NCBI GenBank assembly: GCA_034430215.1 | Contig: DAOUFE010000007.1 | Location: 91,966-155,965, forward strand | Direction of reading: 5' to 3' | Length of the DNA stretch: 64,000 nt | From: UBA4782 sp034430215 | GTDB lineage: Bacteria > Chloroflexota > Anaerolineae > Anaerolineales > Anaerolineaceae | Shown here: piece by piece, positions 42,231 through 51,370 of the stretch | Layout of the letters: every line of letters begins with the position of its first letter | How positions within the stretch are numbered: position 1 is the stretch's first letter | Position numbers and translations under genes: made by a program | The notes under the pieces: model-generated | Told to the model about the DNA's origin: nothing | The model's input: only the letters and a program-made list of their open reading frames with translations | Databases searched by the model: none

Positions 42231-44792
42231 CTAGCACTCGCTGTACCCGCAGGCGTAACACTTGCGGCAGCCCTCTTCATTCACAACTGCAGCCTGACCA
42301 CACTCCGGGCATAAATCACCAACCCTATGCAGAGGTAATTCCGGTTCAATTACAGAGAATATTTCATTGTCTGGTTGGCTGGCATTCTCGGGATCGTGAT
42401 TGTCATCGGTCATCGCGCCTTCACGCATGACCAGATATTCTGATAATACCTGCCCAATACCATCCGGTAAACTGCGTACCCGGTTGGGTCCGAAACCCAG
42501 TGAACGCCCTCCTCCTATTCCTGTCAACTGCAAGATCACTTCTTTCATTCTCTCGCTGGGGAGAATAGGTGAAGAAATACGCAGGATATAAGAGATCAGC
42601 CTGCCGATCGCTTCTGAGACCGAGGCGGTATCAGAACCTGCTTTCGCGGTGTTCACAAAGACTTCAAATGGTTGGTGACCGCCATTTTCATTAATCGTAA
42701 CAAATGCTTTCCCTAAGGGAGTTTCTACAGTATACGTGTAACCGGGCAATGAACGCGGGCGTGGTTTCTTGGTATCCGGCCAGATGGGAGGCTGGTAGAC
42801 CGCGTTTTCATCGATCTTCTTTTCAGCGGTGGCTTTCGTCTCCAGAACCACTTTCTCGCGCGAATTGGTCACATAAACGGTAATACCTTTACAGCCTAAT
42901 TTCCAGGCAAGCTGGTAAGCCAGAGCCACATCATTGGGGGTTGCCCCTTCAGGGAAATTAATCGTTTTCGAAAGGCTGTTATCTACAAATGCCTGCATGG
43001 CAGCCTGCATTCGCACATGTTCTTCAGCAGTCACATCCATCGAGATCACAAAAACATCACGGATATTTTCTGGCACTCCATCTACATGCTGACAGGAACC
43101 CTCTTCCAATACCTGCTCTAAAATTTTCTCGCGCTCTTCTCCAAAAATTTCTGCTTCAGATAATGCCTGTTCGAAAAGCGGGCTGGCATAGGTGAGCGCC
43201 AGGTCTTTTCCATTGTCATTCACATGGCGTACATATGCCAGAGCAAAGACTGGCTCGCAGCCATATCCTTCACAGCCTGCCACGGTTGCAATGGTGCCTG
43301 TTGGCGCAATGGTCGTTTGAGCTGCATTCCGAATGCCATATTCTTTGATACCTTGAACAACCTCTTCCCAATCGATTGCAGGACGCTTCCAGTCATGGGT
43401 GTATGCCATGATCGGTTTGGGTGGCTGCCATTTGAAATTGTCTTTGTTGTAAACACTTTTTGCAATGCCAGGAAAAGTACCGCGCTCTTTTGCCAATTCA
43501 ATCGAGGTGATCATGGCGTAATAGCGCACAAATTCCATCACTTGCGCTGCAAATTCCTGTCCTTCTTCTGAACCATACCGGATACCCACATGGTACATCA
43601 GGTCTGCCAATCCCATAATGCCTAACCCAATGCGCCGGTTCTTTTGTGCTGCTTCTTTCAATTGTGGAACTGCAGGCACATACTGGTTTGCATCCACAAC
43701 ATCATCTAAAAAACGGGTAGCCAAAATGACATTCTGGCGAAGCTTTTCCCAATCTACCTGGTGATCTGGAGCAAAATGTTGAGCCAGGTTGATCGAACCC
43801 AGGCAACAGCTTTCATACGGTCCCAACCATTGTTCGCCACAAGGATTGGTCGCTTCCAGTGCATATTGATCGGATACTGGATTTCCCCGATTGGCGGCAT
43901 CCAGGAATAACAGACCAGGTTCACCATTATGATGTGCCTGGCGAACAATCAAATCAAAAAGCTGCCGGGCTCGAACAGTTTTATATACCTTAACTGGTAG
44001 ACCCACCTCGTCCACCTGATCCAGGCTTCCATCAAAACTGCGATAAAGCGGAAAGGCAACATCAGGAAAACGCAGATCCCACTCGGCGTCTTCTTCCACT
44101 GCTTTCATAAAAGCATCGGTTATTCCTACTGAAATATTAAAATTCGTAATGGCATTTTCGTTGGTTTTACAGGTAATAAATTCTTCGATATCCGGATGAT
44201 CTACACGCAGAACCGCCATGTTAGCACCACGGCGGGTACCACCCTGTGCAACTTCACCAAAAGCGTGGTCATACACCCGTAAGAACCCAACCGGTCCCGT
44301 CGCGCGCCCGGCTGAAGATTTTACCAGTGTCCCTTTGGGGCGCAACCTGGAAAAAGAAAATCCATTTCCGCCGCCCGTCTGCTGGATGAGAGCAGCATCG
44401 CGCAATGTGGAGAAAATACCAGTAGAAGATTTACCCATATCATCACTGATGGGAAGCACAAAACAGGCAGCTAATTGACCCAGGGGTGTTCCTGCACCGG
44501 TAAATGTTGGTGAATTTGGAAAAAAGTTGATCCCACCAAGAAGATGATAGAATTCCCTGGCTCGCTCCATTATGTCAGATCCCCAGGCTTGTTCTACCTT
44601 TGCTACATGATATGCTACCCGCCAGAACATTTCCTCTACCGACTCACAGGGGTTTCCATTATTATCTCGGCGGACATAGCGTTTCAATAATACCTGTCTT
44701 GCATTGTCTCTCAGACTGATTTCTGGTAAACCCTCAGGGATATCAGGGGTGGGTAACAACCCATGTTGATTGGGGTTGACGGTAGCAACCAT
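42231..44792 (-). CDS. nrdJ: Adenosylcobalamin-dependent (class II) ribonucleotide reductase
   Basis: An 853-residue enzyme making deoxyribonucleotides with adenosylcobalamin as radical source. Seen: LAACFVLPISDDM (redox Cys), TGGGNGFSFSRLRP, NPCGEQWLGPYESCCLGSINLA (finger-loop catalytic Cys and second redox Cys), and APTGTIATVAGCEGYGCEP. The C-terminus ends CPECGQAAVVNEEGCRKCYACGYSEC in a zinc-ribbon-like Cys cluster that re-reduces the active site. It follows nrdR by 10 bp in one operon. Class II enzymes work with or without oxygen. Confidence 0.96.
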   Translation of the reverse strand: MVATVNPNQHGLLPTPDIPEGLPEISLRDNARQVLLKRYVRRDNNGNPCESVEEMFWRVAYHVAKVEQAWGSDIMERAREFYHLLGGINFFPNSPTFTGAGTPLGQLAACFVLPISDDMGKSSTGIFSTLRDAALIQQTGGGNGFSFSRLRPKGTLVKSSAGRATGPVGFLRVYDHAFGEVAQGGTRRGANMAVLRVDHPDIEEFITCKTNENAITNFNISVGITDAFMKAVEEDAEWDLRFPDVAFPLYRSFDGSLDQVDEVGLPVKVYKTVRARQLFDLIVRQAHHNGEPGLLFLDAANRGNPVSDQYALEATNPCGEQWLGPYESCCLGSINLAQHFAPDHQVDWEKLRQNVILATRFLDDVVDANQYVPAVPQLKEAAQKNRRIGLGIMGLADLMYHVGIRYGSEEGQEFAAQVMEFVRYYAMITSIELAKERGTFPGIAKSVYNKDNFKWQPPKPIMAYTHDWKRPAIDWEEVVQGIKEYGIRNAAQTTIAPTGTIATVAGCEGYGCEPVFALAYVRHVNDNGKDLALTYASPLFEQALSEAEIFGEEREKILEQVLEEGSCQHVDGVPENIRDVFVISMDVTAEEHVRMQAAMQAFVDNSLSKTINFPEGATPNDVALAYQLAWKLGCKGITVYVTNSREKVVLETKATAEKKIDENAVYQPPIWPDTKKPRPRSLPGYTYTVETPLGKAFVTINENGGHQPFEVFVNTAKAGSDTASVSEAIGRLISYILRISSPILPSERMKEVILQLTGIGGGRSLGFGPNRVRSLPDGIGQVLSEYLVMREGAMTDDNHDPENASQPDNEIFSVIEPELPLHRVGDLCPECGQAAVVNEEGCRKCYACGYSEC

Positions 44793-44802
44793 TGAATACT
44801 CC

Positions 44803-45252
44803 TTATGCCTCTAATAATTCGTCTATTTCATTTCGTATGGTATGCAGGTCGTCCATATGTAAATAAACAATTGCATAACGGATATATGCGATCAGATCAA
44901 GTGTTTTGAGTCCATCAATGACCATGTCTCCTACCATACGGGAAGGGACTTCTGCTTTACTGAGCTGCTGCAGTCGTGATTCGATTTCTCCAACCAGATG
45001 ATCAATATCCGCTGCGGAAACCGGTCGTTTCGCGCAGGCAATTCGAATTCCATGCAGTAATTTTTCTCTATCAAATTCTTCACGAGTGCCATCTTTTTTT
45101 ACGATCATCGGCGTTGCCATAATCGGACGCTCGATCGTCGAGAAGCGTTGTTGACATGCTTCACATTCGCGCCGACGCCGGATGCTCCCACGGCTATCTC
45201 GTGTGGTGTCGATCACTTTCGACTCTTCATGCTGACAATATGGACAACGCAT
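44803..45252 (-). CDS. nrdR: Ribonucleotide reductase repressor NrdR
   Basis: A 149-residue repressor. Its N-terminal zinc ribbon has Cys3, Cys6, Cys30 and Cys33 with the basic RRRREC segment, and an ATP-cone domain follows (IVKKDGTREEFDREKLLHGIRIACAKRPV, in parts from residue 50). NrdR senses the ATP/dATP balance and represses RNR genes. Here it is directly upstream of nrdJ, its expected target. Length is typical. Confidence 0.97.
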   Translation of the reverse strand: MRCPYCQHEESKVIDTTRDSRGSIRRRRECEACQQRFSTIERPIMATPMIVKKDGTREEFDREKLLHGIRIACAKRPVSAADIDHLVGEIESRLQQLSKAEVPSRMVGDMVIDGLKTLDLIAYIRYAIVYLHMDDLHTIRNEIDELLEA

Positions 45253-45312
45253 TTTACCTCTCCAACCTTATTGAATGAACGTCGCTGGTTAAGATAGTGA
45301 TCCGAAAAGATT

Positions 45313-45330
45313 ACCCCCATATATGGGGGT
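45313..45330. promoter_or_regulatory. Perfect 18-bp palindrome in the nrdR promoter region
   Basis: ACCCCCATATATGGGGGT lies 61 bp before nrdR and 132 bp before the divergent PpiC-like gene. It is a perfect palindrome. NrdR boxes are also 16-bp palindromes with an AT core flanked by C and G, but the core phase here (CATATATG) does not match the usual CWATATWG. It is a good operator candidate for NrdR or another dimeric regulator. Confidence 0.55.
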
Positions 45331-45461
45331 TTGCAATTTATATACCAGTACCTGTGGCTGCAATCATTCTAGCATAAAGAAAAATCGGTTACAAGTCAAA
45401 AAAACGATTTTTAACCTTAAAATATGGAATAGAATTCCTTAAAGAAATCGGGGTTATAATC

Positions 45462-46379
45462 ATGCTCATGTGTACATATATATCCAATACAAGGCGGATA
45501 TTAACCGGGTTGTTGATCATGCTTTTCCTGTTAGCTGGATGTGTCAGAAATAGCCCGGTAGAAGAAACCAAATCCCCTCCTAACAAAACACAAACCACTG
45601 ACGTGATCACACCTACGGTCACTACAGAGCCTATGGCTGTTCTGGTCAATGGAGAAGGTGTAACCCTTGCAGATTACAATGCAGAGATAAACCGTCTTCA
45701 GCTTGCTTTGAACGAGTTGGGGCAGACCATGACAGAGGAAGAACAAAAACAACAGGTTCTGGATATGTTAATTGATACCACCCTGTTGGAGCAAACCGCA
45801 GTTGCCTCCGGGTACACAATCATTGATGAAGAGATAAGAAAAAAGGTTGAAGAACTTACAACTGAAATGGGTGGCACTGATTCTCTTCAAAACTGGATGA
45901 GTACGTATGGATATGATGACGCCTCATTGACACGTACACTTAAACGCTCAATGCTGGCAGCATGGCAGAGCGATCAGATCACAGCAACCGTTGGCGATAC
46001 TGCAGACCAGGTGCATGCCCGACAGATCAGAGTACCGGATGAAGCAACCGCCAGTTCATATTATGCACAGCTTCAAGCTGGAATAGATTTTGCAACTTTA
46101 GCTGCTGAGGTGGATCCGCTTACGGGTGGAGAACTTGGTTGGTTTCCCGAAGGCTACCTGCTACAACCCGAGTTAAATCAGGTAGTTTTTACCCTCAATT
46201 CAGGTGAGTATAGTTCAGTAATCAAAACTGAAATTGGCTATCACATTATTCAGGTTATTGAACGAGACCCACAGCATCCTTTGACAATGGAAACACGTCA
46301 ATTTTTACAACATAAGACTCTGGAAAACTGGCTCACAGAACAAAAAAATAAAGCCACCATCGAAATTCTGGTGCCATAA
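45462..46379 (+). CDS. SurA/PrsA-type peptidyl-prolyl isomerase lipoprotein
   Basis: A 305-residue exported folding factor. The signal ends at the lipobox LLAGC. A SurA-N-like helical domain (VLVNGEGVTLADYNAEINRLQ on) is followed by a parvulin domain: HARQIRVPDEATASSYYAQLQAGIDFATLAAEVDP, GGELGWFPEG and IKTEIGYHIIQVIER. These are the standard parvulin strands, with family-typical GGxLGW and GYHII. It assists folding of secreted proteins at the membrane surface. It is 28 bp upstream of a membrane-anchored protein gene, probably co-transcribed. Confidence 0.92.
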   Translation: MLMCTYISNTRRILTGLLIMLFLLAGCVRNSPVEETKSPPNKTQTTDVITPTVTTEPMAVLVNGEGVTLADYNAEINRLQLALNELGQTMTEEEQKQQVLDMLIDTTLLEQTAVASGYTIIDEEIRKKVEELTTEMGGTDSLQNWMSTYGYDDASLTRTLKRSMLAAWQSDQITATVGDTADQVHARQIRVPDEATASSYYAQLQAGIDFATLAAEVDPLTGGELGWFPEGYLLQPELNQVVFTLNSGEYSSVIKTEIGYHIIQVIERDPQHPLTMETRQFLQHKTLENWLTEQKNKATIEILVP

Positions 46380-46407
46380 GAAACGTACAAATAATTGAGA
46401 GGTAATC

Positions 46408-47184
46408 ATGCCGGTTGTTGAACCAGAACTGTATATTGAAGAAGAAGAGAAACAGAAACCTAAGTTTGGGTTTTTTTGGAATTTTCTTTCCTTAATCCTT
46501 TTGGTCGGCATTTTAATTTTTGCAGGAATTTTTCTTTTAATATATCGTGATCCTTCTTCGATGATCAACCCATTTCCACCCCCCACCTTGCCTGCTCGGG
46601 TGATCATCCCAACTGCTACAATTCTCCCCACTGACGCTTTTGTAGCTCCTGTGACCACAGAAATCGCTCCAACTACAACAATCACTACTGATATAGTTCA
46701 AACCCTCCCTCCCACGGCAGAACTACCCATTGTTACCATGCCGCCTGCTACCGCCATTGATTCCACCCCGGTTCAAACCACTCCCACCAGTGGAGTAAAT
46801 TCGATCTATCCATTCGCACTACAATCTCAGCCGGCTGCAATTCAAGCTGAAGTACTTTATCCTGAACGAAATTGCGAATGGATGGGAGTAGGCGGTCAAG
46901 TGTTAGATATCAAAGGTAGCCCCTATACAGGGATAACCATTCAATTGGGTGGATATATTAATGGCAAATCGGTTTTTCTAACCAGCTTGACGGGTACTGC
47001 ATTGCAGTATGGTCCAGCCGGATATGAATTTACAATCTCGGACAAACCCATCGCAAGTGATGATGCCTTATGGCTGCGCCTGGTCGATCAGGCTGGGCTG
47101 CCACTGTCTGAACGGATTTACTTCGATACCTTTGATGCTTGCGAACAGAACCTGATCGTGATCAATTTCAAGCAGGTGAAGTGA
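46408..47184 (+). CDS. Membrane-anchored protein with Thr/Pro-rich linker, unknown C-terminal domain
   Basis: A 258-residue protein. An N-terminal cytoplasmic segment (1-25) precedes one membrane helix (WNFLSLILLVGILIFAGIFL), then a Thr/Pro/Ile-rich external linker to about residue 135. A C-terminal domain of about 120 residues follows, with two Cys, starting near AIQAEVLYPERNCEWMGVGG and showing carboxypeptidase-regulatory-like beta repeats (GSPYTGITIQLGGYINGKSV). I do not recognise a function. Its stop is one base from the convergent DUF711 gene with no terminator between. Confidence 0.75.
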   Translation: MPVVEPELYIEEEEKQKPKFGFFWNFLSLILLVGILIFAGIFLLIYRDPSSMINPFPPPTLPARVIIPTATILPTDAFVAPVTTEIAPTTTITTDIVQTLPPTAELPIVTMPPATAIDSTPVQTTPTSGVNSIYPFALQSQPAAIQAEVLYPERNCEWMGVGGQVLDIKGSPYTGITIQLGGYINGKSVFLTSLTGTALQYGPAGYEFTISDKPIASDDALWLRLVDQAGLPLSERIYFDTFDACEQNLIVINFKQVK

Positions 47185-47185
47185 T

Positions 47186-48406
47186 CTATTTCCCAAATTG
47201 GCGAGGCAAGATCGTGAAAGTCTCGTCACCGGAAAAAACATCTGTCAAAGGTTGAGCTTCCAGATTCATCACTCTGCCATTAGCAAAATATTCGAAATCA
47301 AAGCCGGTCATGTCGCCGGCTTTTTTTTCTGGTATAGGCATTAGGCGTGCTGTCAAAGGCTTATTTAGCCGAATAGCGATCGCTGCAACATCCAACAGCA
47401 CCGCAGATAGCTGTTCAGCTGTTGCATTACCGGGGAGCGGTACAGTATCCAACCCCGTTCCACACATGGTTGAATAGAGCAAAAGATCCTTAATGCCAAA
47501 AGATGGGTCTTCCGTTCGTCTGGCGAGAATGGAATCTTCCAACACAGGCATCATCATGCCATTGAAGCCTGCTTTTTTCCATCTCCCTTTTTCCAATACA
47601 GACGCCAATAAAGCTGCAGATGCCACAGCCCCATGCTTACCCAATCTTGCACCCGTGGCTTCCATAGCACCTCCCAGACTGCAAGTATCCATAGGAAATG
47701 GAGCTGGAGAAAAATCAAAGCCAAAAAACTCTAAACCTGTCTTTTTTGTGATCTCCAAGCAAATTGGTTCTAATGAATTTGCAACACTTTCCAAAGCAAA
47801 CTGAAATGCCTGCGCACCATCCTGGATGCTCTTTGCATCATTCATTGCTTTGTATGCTACATCTGCACACTCAATTGCCAGGCTAAATCCAGGAGTTCCA
47901 CTATCATGATACCCTGCTGGAAAGAAAGGTGCATGGGCTGCAACATTCGCCAGTGCTGCGAATCGTAAATTGGTAAAACCGTCTGGTGTAACGGGTGTAT
48001 TCTGTGCAATAATTTTTCCGCAGGCTTTGATGGCAGGTAGAGAAATCCCTTCGGTAAGATTGGCGATCACCGCTGTACAGAAAATGTTCTGCGTACCTGC
48101 TAACAATTCCGTGATCATAGAAAAAGCCCAGTCACAAGAAGGAAAAGCAGGTCCGATGGATAGATATGAAAAACCTTCTCTTGCTGCATCCTTCTCCATT
48201 TTTTGAGCCAGTTTCACTGCATGCTTTACATCATCAGGAAAATACTGCACAAATGACTGGGTTGCCAACCGGGTGGTTTGAACTTCAAAACCAGCCAGGC
48301 TGAACCCCTGCTTTCCAAGATTGGCAGCTTCATTAATACAATCTAGATTGGAAAAGTTCCCGTCAGTGTTAGCAGAAGTAAAGAGGGTAATGGAACGGAT
48401 CTTCAT
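47186..48406 (-). CDS. DUF711 family protein
   Basis: A 406-residue protein of the DUF711/UPF0210 family: KIRSITLFTSANTDG at the start, GFEVQTTRLATQSF, YLSIGPAFP, and a glycine-rich C-terminal half with TGARLGKHGAVASAALLAS and GLDTVPLPGNATAEQLSAVLLDVAAIA. The family has a pyruvate-formate-lyase-like fold but I know of no established activity. It is last in an operon after the RNA methyltransferase gene, overlapping it by four bases. Confidence 0.85.
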   Translation of the reverse strand: MKIRSITLFTSANTDGNFSNLDCINEAANLGKQGFSLAGFEVQTTRLATQSFVQYFPDDVKHAVKLAQKMEKDAAREGFSYLSIGPAFPSCDWAFSMITELLAGTQNIFCTAVIANLTEGISLPAIKACGKIIAQNTPVTPDGFTNLRFAALANVAAHAPFFPAGYHDSGTPGFSLAIECADVAYKAMNDAKSIQDGAQAFQFALESVANSLEPICLEITKKTGLEFFGFDFSPAPFPMDTCSLGGAMEATGARLGKHGAVASAALLASVLEKGRWKKAGFNGMMMPVLEDSILARRTEDPSFGIKDLLLYSTMCGTGLDTVPLPGNATAEQLSAVLLDVAAIAIRLNKPLTARLMPIPEKKAGDMTGFDFEYFANGRVMNLEAQPLTDVFSGDETFTILPRQFGK

Positions 48407-49191
48407 GGTACGATGCTCCTCTGTCGAATGACTTCAAAGATCAGAACGCCAGCAGCGACGGATGCATTCAATGATTCAGATTGCCCTGGCATGGGAATGT
48501 GTATTTTTTGATGAGGGAGGGTAAAAGCCGTAGATGACATCCCTTCAGCTTCACCACCAATCCCCAGAATCAACGGCGTTCGCAAATCTGCATCCCAGCA
48601 GGAGGTTCCTTCTCTCACATCACTGATCCAAAAAGTTGGAGCGGGAGAGCTTGATTGGCGCCATGCACGAATTTCTTCCCAGGAACATTCAACCATTGGA
48701 AGCCGGAAATGCGCCCCCATAGCGCTTCGAACAATTTTTGGCGCGTATACATCCGTAGAACCTGCCGTTAAAATAACAGCCTGTACCCCTGCTGCCAGAC
48801 TTGTTCGAAGCAGAGTGCCCATATTACCAGGATCACGGATTTGATCAGCCAGTACGACAAAGTTCGGATTCTCAGGTAGCGTGGAGGTTTGCGTGGGGAC
48901 AACAGCAAGGATACCCTGAGGGGTGTCTGTTTCAGAAAGCGAATGCATTAAGGCAGGTGTTATCTCTTCGATCTCAGTTATTGATTCTTGCAGCTTATCT
49001 AAAACTTGAAATCCACGGTTGGATAATTGGATACTGTATAGGACCAATGTTGGTTTAATCCCGTTCGCTACAGCTTCTTCAACTAATCGAACCCCTTCAA
49101 TGATATATTGCTTATTCTGCAGTCTTTCCTGTCTTTGAGTAAGCAATGCGCGGATCATCTTGATTCGATTGTTTTGCGAGGAGGTGATCAT
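48403..49191 (-). CDS. SpoU/TrmH-family RNA 2'-O-methyltransferase
   Basis: A 262-residue protein with a short N-terminal substrate domain and a SPOUT catalytic domain: NFVVLADQIRDPGNMGTLLRTSLAAGVQAVIL (motif 1, about 129-160), PLILGIGGEAEGMSS (motif 2) and IPMPGQSESLNASVAAGVLIFE (motif 3). It uses S-adenosylmethionine to methylate a ribose in rRNA or tRNA; the site is not readable. Its start overlaps the macro-domain gene by four bases. Confidence 0.92.
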   Translation of the reverse strand: MITSSQNNRIKMIRALLTQRQERLQNKQYIIEGVRLVEEAVANGIKPTLVLYSIQLSNRGFQVLDKLQESITEIEEITPALMHSLSETDTPQGILAVVPTQTSTLPENPNFVVLADQIRDPGNMGTLLRTSLAAGVQAVILTAGSTDVYAPKIVRSAMGAHFRLPMVECSWEEIRAWRQSSSPAPTFWISDVREGTSCWDADLRTPLILGIGGEAEGMSSTAFTLPHQKIHIPMPGQSESLNASVAAGVLIFEVIRQRSIVP

Positions 49192-49778
49192 AATTTTGTT
49201 CCTCCTGTAGATGATTTTTCCAGCCAGGCTTCGAAAGCAGGCAGAAAGATATCAATGGTACGCTGATCAAGTATCGTAATCTTCACTAGAGTGAGATCAC
49301 TATTGGGATGTTCGCTAAAAAATCGAGATACTTCGTTAAAGAAAATTGGAGCTGCCAGTTCTTTGGGGAAACCAAAAATACCAGTAGAGATGGGAGGAAT
49401 GGCAAGACTATGTGCTTGCATAGAATTGGCGAGGTTCAAAGAACCTCGAATAGTATCAGCAAGCTTCTTTTCTTCATCCCCCTCTCCCCAGACAGGTCCA
49501 ACAGCGTGGATGACATACTTACATGGCAGAGCGCCAGCATTGGTAAAAGCTGGCGCGTCATGCGTAACCATGCCATGCTGCTGTACCCATCGATCACTTT
49601 CTTTCTGAATTATCTCTCCGCCCTGCTGCACAATGGCTCCTGCCACCCCACCACCATGTTGAAGCCAACGATTGGCAGCATTCACGATCACATCGACCGG
49701 CTCTTTGGTCAAATCTCCCTGCACCAATTGCAATACTTGTCCAGAAGAAAATTGGAAATTCTTTATAACAGTACTCAT
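49188..49778 (-). CDS. Macro-domain protein (ADP-ribose binding/hydrolase type)
   Basis: A 196-residue protein. The macro domain shows GDLTKEPVDVIVNAANRWLQHGGGVAGAIVQQGG and IPPISTGIFGFPKELAAPIFF in parts (residues 20-53 and 122-142), with the Asn-Ala-Ala-Asn and Gly-Gly-Gly-Val-Ala motifs that hold ADP-ribose in O-acetyl-ADP-ribose deacetylases. It heads a three-gene operon with the RNA methyltransferase and DUF711 genes. An ADP-ribosyl hydrolase role is likely but not proven. Confidence 0.9.
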   Translation of the reverse strand: MSTVIKNFQFSSGQVLQLVQGDLTKEPVDVIVNAANRWLQHGGGVAGAIVQQGGEIIQKESDRWVQQHGMVTHDAPAFTNAGALPCKYVIHAVGPVWGEGDEEKKLADTIRGSLNLANSMQAHSLAIPPISTGIFGFPKELAAPIFFNEVSRFFSEHPNSDLTLVKITILDQRTIDIFLPAFEAWLEKSSTGGTKL

Positions 49779-49805
49779 GACATTCCTATCAATTATTGTA
49801 CCCTG

Positions 49806-49844
49806 TTAAAAAGAAACAGGATGGTGTGTTATCACCATCCTGTT
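49806..49844 (-). terminator. Rho-independent terminator of the infC-rpmI-rplT operon
   Basis: AACAGGATGGTG and CACCATCCTGTT form a 12-bp stem with a six-base loop; the minus strand then reads TCTTTTT. It lies 20 bp after the rplT stop. Confidence 0.92.
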
Positions 49845-49863
49845 GGAAGTTTCTGCTGAATGA

Positions 49864-50214
49864 TCAGGCTGAAGTAGCTTTATCTACCACAGCTTTGAAA
49901 GCTTGTGGATCGCGTACTGCCAGGTCTGCCAGCATTTTTCGGTTCAGATTAATGTCTGCTTTACGCAGTTGGCAAACCAAACGGCTATAACTGATGCCAT
50001 TCAAACGGGCAGCTGCATTGATACGGGCGATCCATAAGCGGCGCAGGTCACGTTTGCGTACTCTGCGATCACGATAGGCATACCATAAACTTTTCAGTCG
50101 TGCTTCATTTGCACGGCGGATCAAGCGATGGCGAGAGCCTGCATAGCCTTTCGTGAATTTCAATATTGCTTTGTGGCGTGAAGTTCCTTGTGGGCCACTT
50201 TTAATTCTAGCCAT
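49864..50214 (-). CDS. rplT: Ribosomal protein bL20
   Basis: A 116-residue, strongly basic protein of the large subunit. The start ARIKSGPQGTSRHKAILKFTKGYAGSRHRL and later KRDLRRLWIARINAAARLNGISYS (in parts) match L20. L20 is needed early in 50S assembly. It is the last gene of infC-rpmI-rplT and is followed by a terminator. The usual L20 start MPRV is shortened to MARI, normal variation. Confidence 0.97.
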   Translation of the reverse strand: MARIKSGPQGTSRHKAILKFTKGYAGSRHRLIRRANEARLKSLWYAYRDRRVRKRDLRRLWIARINAAARLNGISYSRLVCQLRKADINLNRKMLADLAVRDPQAFKAVVDKATSA

Positions 50215-50303
50215 AATTACTCCTTTGCGAACCCCTGGGCGTCGGTGATTTCACCAGTTGTGTACACCCAACAGCCGCACTAAAAATGAATACGATAGGC
50301 GCT

Positions 50304-50540
50304 CTATTTCTTCTCGTTCATGTATGGCGCCAGACGATTGACCCGTTGAATGATCTTTTCGCCTTCAACAGGGATCATCTCAGATAACAGGGCTTTGGTG
50401 CGTTCTGAAGTACGACGGCGCAGATGGCTTTTGCCACCTTTTGTGCGTACCAATACCCCGCTGCCCGTCAGGCGAAATCGTTTGGAAGTTGCCTTATGGG
50501 TCTTTAATTTAATTTTTCCTGCTTTTGCTTTCCTTGGCAC
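50304..50540 (-). CDS. rpmI: Ribosomal protein bL35
   Basis: A 78-residue basic protein: KIKLKTHKATSKRFRLTGSG and KGGKSHLRRRTSERTKALLS match L35. It starts with MPRKAKAG. It sits between infC and rplT in the conserved order, with 78 bp to infC and 89 bp to rplT, gaps that may contain regulatory leaders for this feedback-controlled operon. Confidence 0.96.
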   Translation of the reverse strand: MPRKAKAGKIKLKTHKATSKRFRLTGSGVLVRTKGGKSHLRRRTSERTKALLSEMIPVEGEKIIQRVNRLAPYMNEKK

Positions 50541-50618
50541 AGCGAAACTCCTCTTTCTAAAATCTGCGGCTAATTCTGACTACCGCCTGGATAATTCTCC
50601 AATTAGCTGCCTGAATGT

Positions 50619-51200
50619 TTACTCGGAATGATCTGTTTCCCCGGCTTCGGGTACCGCTTTCTCATCCGTTTCCGCTTTCTTCTTCGAATATTTCAGTGGA
50701 CTTAGTAGCATAGTCATCATACGTCCTTCCATGTTAGGCATCTGTTCCACTGAAGCAATATCAGAAAGTTCATGCGCAACCTCTCGCAGGTCTTCCAGCG
50801 CAAGTTCAGGATATGTGATCTCTCTACCTCGAAAACGCACAGTTACCCGCACTTTCATACCATCCATCAACCACCGACGAGCATCTCGTGTTTTAAATGA
50901 ACGATGATGTTCATTCGTCTTGGGGCGCAATCGGATTTCTTTGATCTCGATCTTGGTCTGCGCTTTTCGGGCTTCCTTTTCCTTTTTAGTTCGCTCGTAA
51001 AGGAATTTTCCAAAATCCATTACCCGACAAACGGGTGGATCAGAATTCGGTGCAACTTCGACCAGATCTAGTTCAGCCTCATGGGCTATACGCAAAGCTT
51101 CGCGGGTGGAAATTACCCCGATATTCTCTCCGTTCGGTCCAATCACCCTGACTTCTGGCACACGGATGGTTTCATTTACCCGAAAATTGGTGGCGCTAAT
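50619..51200 (-). CDS. infC: Translation initiation factor IF-3, AUU start
   Basis: A 193-residue protein that prevents premature subunit joining and checks the start codon. The start chosen is ATT at 51198-51200. It has AAGGAGAG a few bases upstream, and the reading frame then gives SATNFRVNETIRVPEVRVIGPNG, which restores the conserved FRVNExIR N-terminus. A GTG at 51161 would remove it. AUU starts on infC are known from other bacteria, where IF-3 represses its own message by rejecting the codon. The linker and C-domain (LDLVEVAPNSDPPVCRVMDFGKF) are normal. The acidic tail ends EAGETDHSE. Confidence 0.95.
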   Translation of the reverse strand: MSATNFRVNETIRVPEVRVIGPNGENIGVISTREALRIAHEAELDLVEVAPNSDPPVCRVMDFGKFLYERTKKEKEARKAQTKIEIKEIRLRPKTNEHHRSFKTRDARRWLMDGMKVRVTVRFRGREITYPELALEDLREVAHELSDIASVEQMPNMEGRMMTMLLSPLKYSKKKAETDEKAVPEAGETDHSE

Positions 51201-51370
51201 ATGAACTCTCCTTTTCTAATACAAACAATACTCCGTCCATTCGAACGGAATTTAACGTTGAAATAATACCACAGGATTGAATAACTCGTCAACAAAATGA
51301 TATGATATATGTGAATAACCATAGGCAATTATACCCTTCAATTCCATTTTATTGGTGAAAGGAGCACCCT

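Noticed and set aside
45313..45330. Canonical NrdR box
   Set aside because: The palindrome core is CATATATG instead of CWATATWG and a second box at the usual spacing is not evident; kept as an unnamed operator candidate.
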